Part shown: in pieces, positions 62,011-64,000 of the stretch
Position numbering within the stretch: position 1 is the stretch's first letter
Layout of the letters: each line of letters begins with the position of its first letter
NCBI GenBank assembly: GCA_002886105.1
Contig: CP025776.1
Coordinates: 3,906,001-3,970,000, forward strand
DNA from: Enterobacter sp. EA-1
Lineage (GTDB): Bacteria > Pseudomonadota > Gammaproteobacteria > Enterobacterales > Enterobacteriaceae
Direction of reading: 5' to 3'
Length of the DNA: 64,000 nucleotides
Position numbers and translations under genes: made by a program
Notes under the pieces: model-generated
What the model was told of the DNA's origin: nothing
Database searches by the model: none
What the model saw: only the letters and a program-made list of their open reading frames with translations

Positions 62011-62972
62011 ATCCTTTCATGTCGAGCGTGACGGGCTTGCCGTCACGCGTAAAATGCAGCCCGTCGACATCGGCGCTCATCTGCCCTATACAAGTAACAG
62101 GCACGCCAAGGTGACCGATTGCCACATCCAGCGCACCGCGGTTCAGCTCCGGCACGGTAAAGCACAGCTCATAATCTTCACCACCGGAAAGCGCCCAGCG
62201 CAGCCCCTGCTCTTTCTCTACATGTCGGCGGAAAGCGTCTGAATAGGGCAGCAAATCCGAGGGTCGACGCGCGCGCGCCGCAGCCGCTGGCGTGCAGAAT
62301 ATGGCCCAGATCGGAAATCAGACCATCTGAAATGTCGATTGCCGAGCTGGCAAGATTACGTAACGCCCGGCCATGCAGAAGACGCGGTGTCGGTCTCAGG
62401 TGACGCTGGCGCAGATAAGCTGCGTCTTCGCGGTTTTTCACCGCTAAGCGCTGCTGCAAAATCGCCAGCCCGGCAGCGCTGTCGCCCGGCGTGCCGGTGA
62501 CATAAATCCAGTCGCCGAGGTTTTGCGCCGTCGCGTTTCATGGCGCGCCCAACCGGCACATAGCCATGAATGCCAATCGTCATCGACAGCGGTCCGCGCG
62601 TGGTGTCGCCGCCAATGAGTTGCATATCGTAGTAACTGAGTTGTTCAAACAGGCTATCGCTGAAGGCCTGCAGCCGAGGGCGTCATCTGCTTCAGGTAAG
62701 GTCAGCGCCAGCGTCATCCACGCCGGATCGGCGCCAACCGCAGCCAGATCGCTAAGGTTAACCGCCAGCGCTTTATACGCCAGATCGGCCGGATCGATAT
62801 CCGGCAAAAGTGGTTGCCCGCCACCAGCGTATCCACGCTTATTGCCAGCGTCTGTTTTTTCGGGAACATTGAGCAGTGCGCAGTCGTCACCGATGCCGGT
62901 TTCTACATCGCGACGGGAGTGACGTACACGGTCAAAATAACGGGCAATCAGGGAAAATTCGCCGCATGCCAT
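61988..62972 (-). CDS. thiL: Thiamine-monophosphate kinase ThiL, frameshifted
   Basis: [20 protein letters not shown], then the Mg/ATP loop [77 protein letters not shown] and [18 protein letters not shown]. About 325 aa. Shifts near 62860, 62815, 62680, 62535 and 62265. Phosphorylates thiamine phosphate to thiamine diphosphate. Overlap with pgpA and proximity to nusB-ribE match E. coli. Confidence 0.96.
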
Positions 62973-63054
62973 ACGTTATGCCTCGGTAGAAAAAGAAAAA
63001 AGCCGGGACAAGCGAGCAGAGTGCAGCGCTTATCATCGGCTTGCGGATCACTTT

Positions 63055-63467
63055 TTATCGGGGACGGATCGCAGGTGCGGCTTTATCCAGCACGCCGTTA
63101 ACAAACTTGTGGCTGTCTTCAGCGCCAAAGGTTTTTGCCAGTTCAATAGCTTCGTTGATGGCCACTTTATACGGCACATCATCACGTTTAGACAGTTCGA
63201 ACAGTGCGATACGCAATACCGCTTTCTCGACCGGCCCAGCTCTTCCAGCATGCGGGACAGGTACGGCTTCATTAAGCCATCGAGATATGCGCTATTGGTC
63301 GCCACCCCGCTCAGCAGTTCACGGAAGTACAGGACGTCAACATCTTTAACGTCTTGCTCCGCCGAGAACTGGTATTCAACATCAGCGATGTCGTTCTGGG
63401 ACAACTGCCGAGGGTAAAGCGCACGGACGGCACACTCACGGGCGCGGCGACGAGCAGCAGGTTTCAC
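63055..63467 (-). CDS. nusB: Transcription antitermination factor NusB, frameshifted
   Basis: [56 protein letters not shown], then in another frame [20 protein letters not shown]-like residues and the end [12 protein letters not shown]. About 137 aa, all helical. Shifts near 63408, 63232 and 63180-63195. Binds boxA RNA with S10 (NusE) for rRNA antitermination. 22 bp after ribE. Confidence 0.95.
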
Positions 63468-63489
63468 GGAATTCCCCCTTACAAAAAAA

Positions 63490-63962
63490 TCAGGCCTTAA
63501 TGGCTTTCAATACATTAATCATTTCAAGCGCGGTCAGCGCAGCTTCTGCGCCTTTGTTACCGGCTTTGGTGCCAGCGCGTTCGATGGCTTGTTCAATACT
63601 TTCAGTGGTCAGCACGCCAAACGCGACAGGAATTTCGCTATCCTGCGCAACATGCGCCGGTGCCATTGCTTGCACCACCAGCAACATATTCGAAGTGCGC
63701 AGTACCGCCGCGGATCACCGTACCGAGCGCGATCACCGCATCGTATTTGCCGGTTTTCGCCAGCGCGCCTGCCGCCAGCGGCAGTTCGTAAGCGCCGAGG
63801 CACCCACACGACGGTGATATTGGCGTCTTTCACCTGACCGATGCGTTTCAGCGCATCAATCGCGCCTTCCAGCAGGCTGTCGTTGATGAAGTTGTTGAAA
63901 CGCGCAATGGTGATGGCGACGTGAGCGTCAGGAGCAGCGACGTTGGCTTCAATAATGTTCAT
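63490..63962 (-). CDS. ribE: 6,7-dimethyl-8-ribityllumazine synthase (RibE/RibH), frameshifted
   Basis: [40 protein letters not shown], then [20 protein letters not shown] in the restored frame, the catalytic-His loop [14 protein letters not shown], and [20 protein letters not shown] to the end [11 protein letters not shown]. 156 aa as in E. coli. Shifts near 63800 and 63705. Makes the direct riboflavin precursor in a 60-subunit shell. The remaining 38 bp to the right edge hold only its leader. Confidence 0.97.
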
Positions 63963-64000
63963 ACATATCCTTCACAGGTTCAGTTCGGACCCCGCAGGGG

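Overview
The window is chromosomal DNA of a member of the Enterobacteriaceae. From about 9.4 kb to the right edge, gene order and orientation match the Escherichia coli pdeB-ybaA-ffs ... clpPX-lon ... cyoABCDE ... dxs ... ribE segment, read in reverse. Several features (a divergent ccdA-like gene beside decR, yczE/yczR, lacI-lacZ beside ybaA) suggest a non-Escherichia genus in the Kosakonia/Enterobacter/Klebsiella neighbourhood. That genus guess is inference.

Sequence quality dominates the reading. Nearly every gene longer than about 300 bp has one or more single-base frameshifts, including genes that are essential in relatives (ispA, dxs, ribE) and otherwise perfectly conserved. These are best read as draft-sequence indels, not pseudogenes. 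I therefore give full gene spans from the true start to the true stop, joining frames by protein homology.

Layout. (1) 1-9.4 kb, accessory: a MocR-type regulator divergent from a GNAT acetyltransferase; the zinc-independent ribosomal protein paralogues rpmE2-rpmJ2 behind a Zur box; an operon of a 2-oxoglutarate oxygenase plus a MetQ/MetN/MetI-like ABC importer; a PTS EIIBC divergent from an enolase-superfamily dehydratase, followed by a GntR regulator. (2) 9.4-12 kb: pdeB-like EAL phosphodiesterase, a flavin reductase-like protein and ybaA. (3) 12-20.9 kb, an insertion relative to E. coli between ybaA and ffs: lacZ and lacI (no lacY), a small ribbon-helix-helix gene pair, a Gln-rich lipoprotein, yczE/yczR, and an exported SH3-like protein. 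(4) 20.8-37 kb: ffs, atl, ybaY, tesB, amtB-glnK with sigma-54/NtrC signals, mdlAB, decR/ccdA-like, cof, ybaE, queC, fadM, ybaV, ppiD, hupB. (5) 37-46.6 kb: lon, clpX, clpP with sigma-32 promoters, tig, bolA, yajG, ampG. (6) 47-52 kb: cyoABCDE oxidase operon. (7) 52-64 kb: yajR, yajQ, panE-yajL, thiI, xseB-ispA-dxs, yajO, pgpA-thiL, nusB-ribE.

The most promising non-standard items are the oxygenase/Met-type transporter operon with a Cys-run upstream reading frame, the insertion at ffs with its small coupled gene pair, and a 13-bp inverted repeat that would hide the yajO ribosome-binding site. No CRISPR array, insertion sequence, prophage or tRNA was seen.
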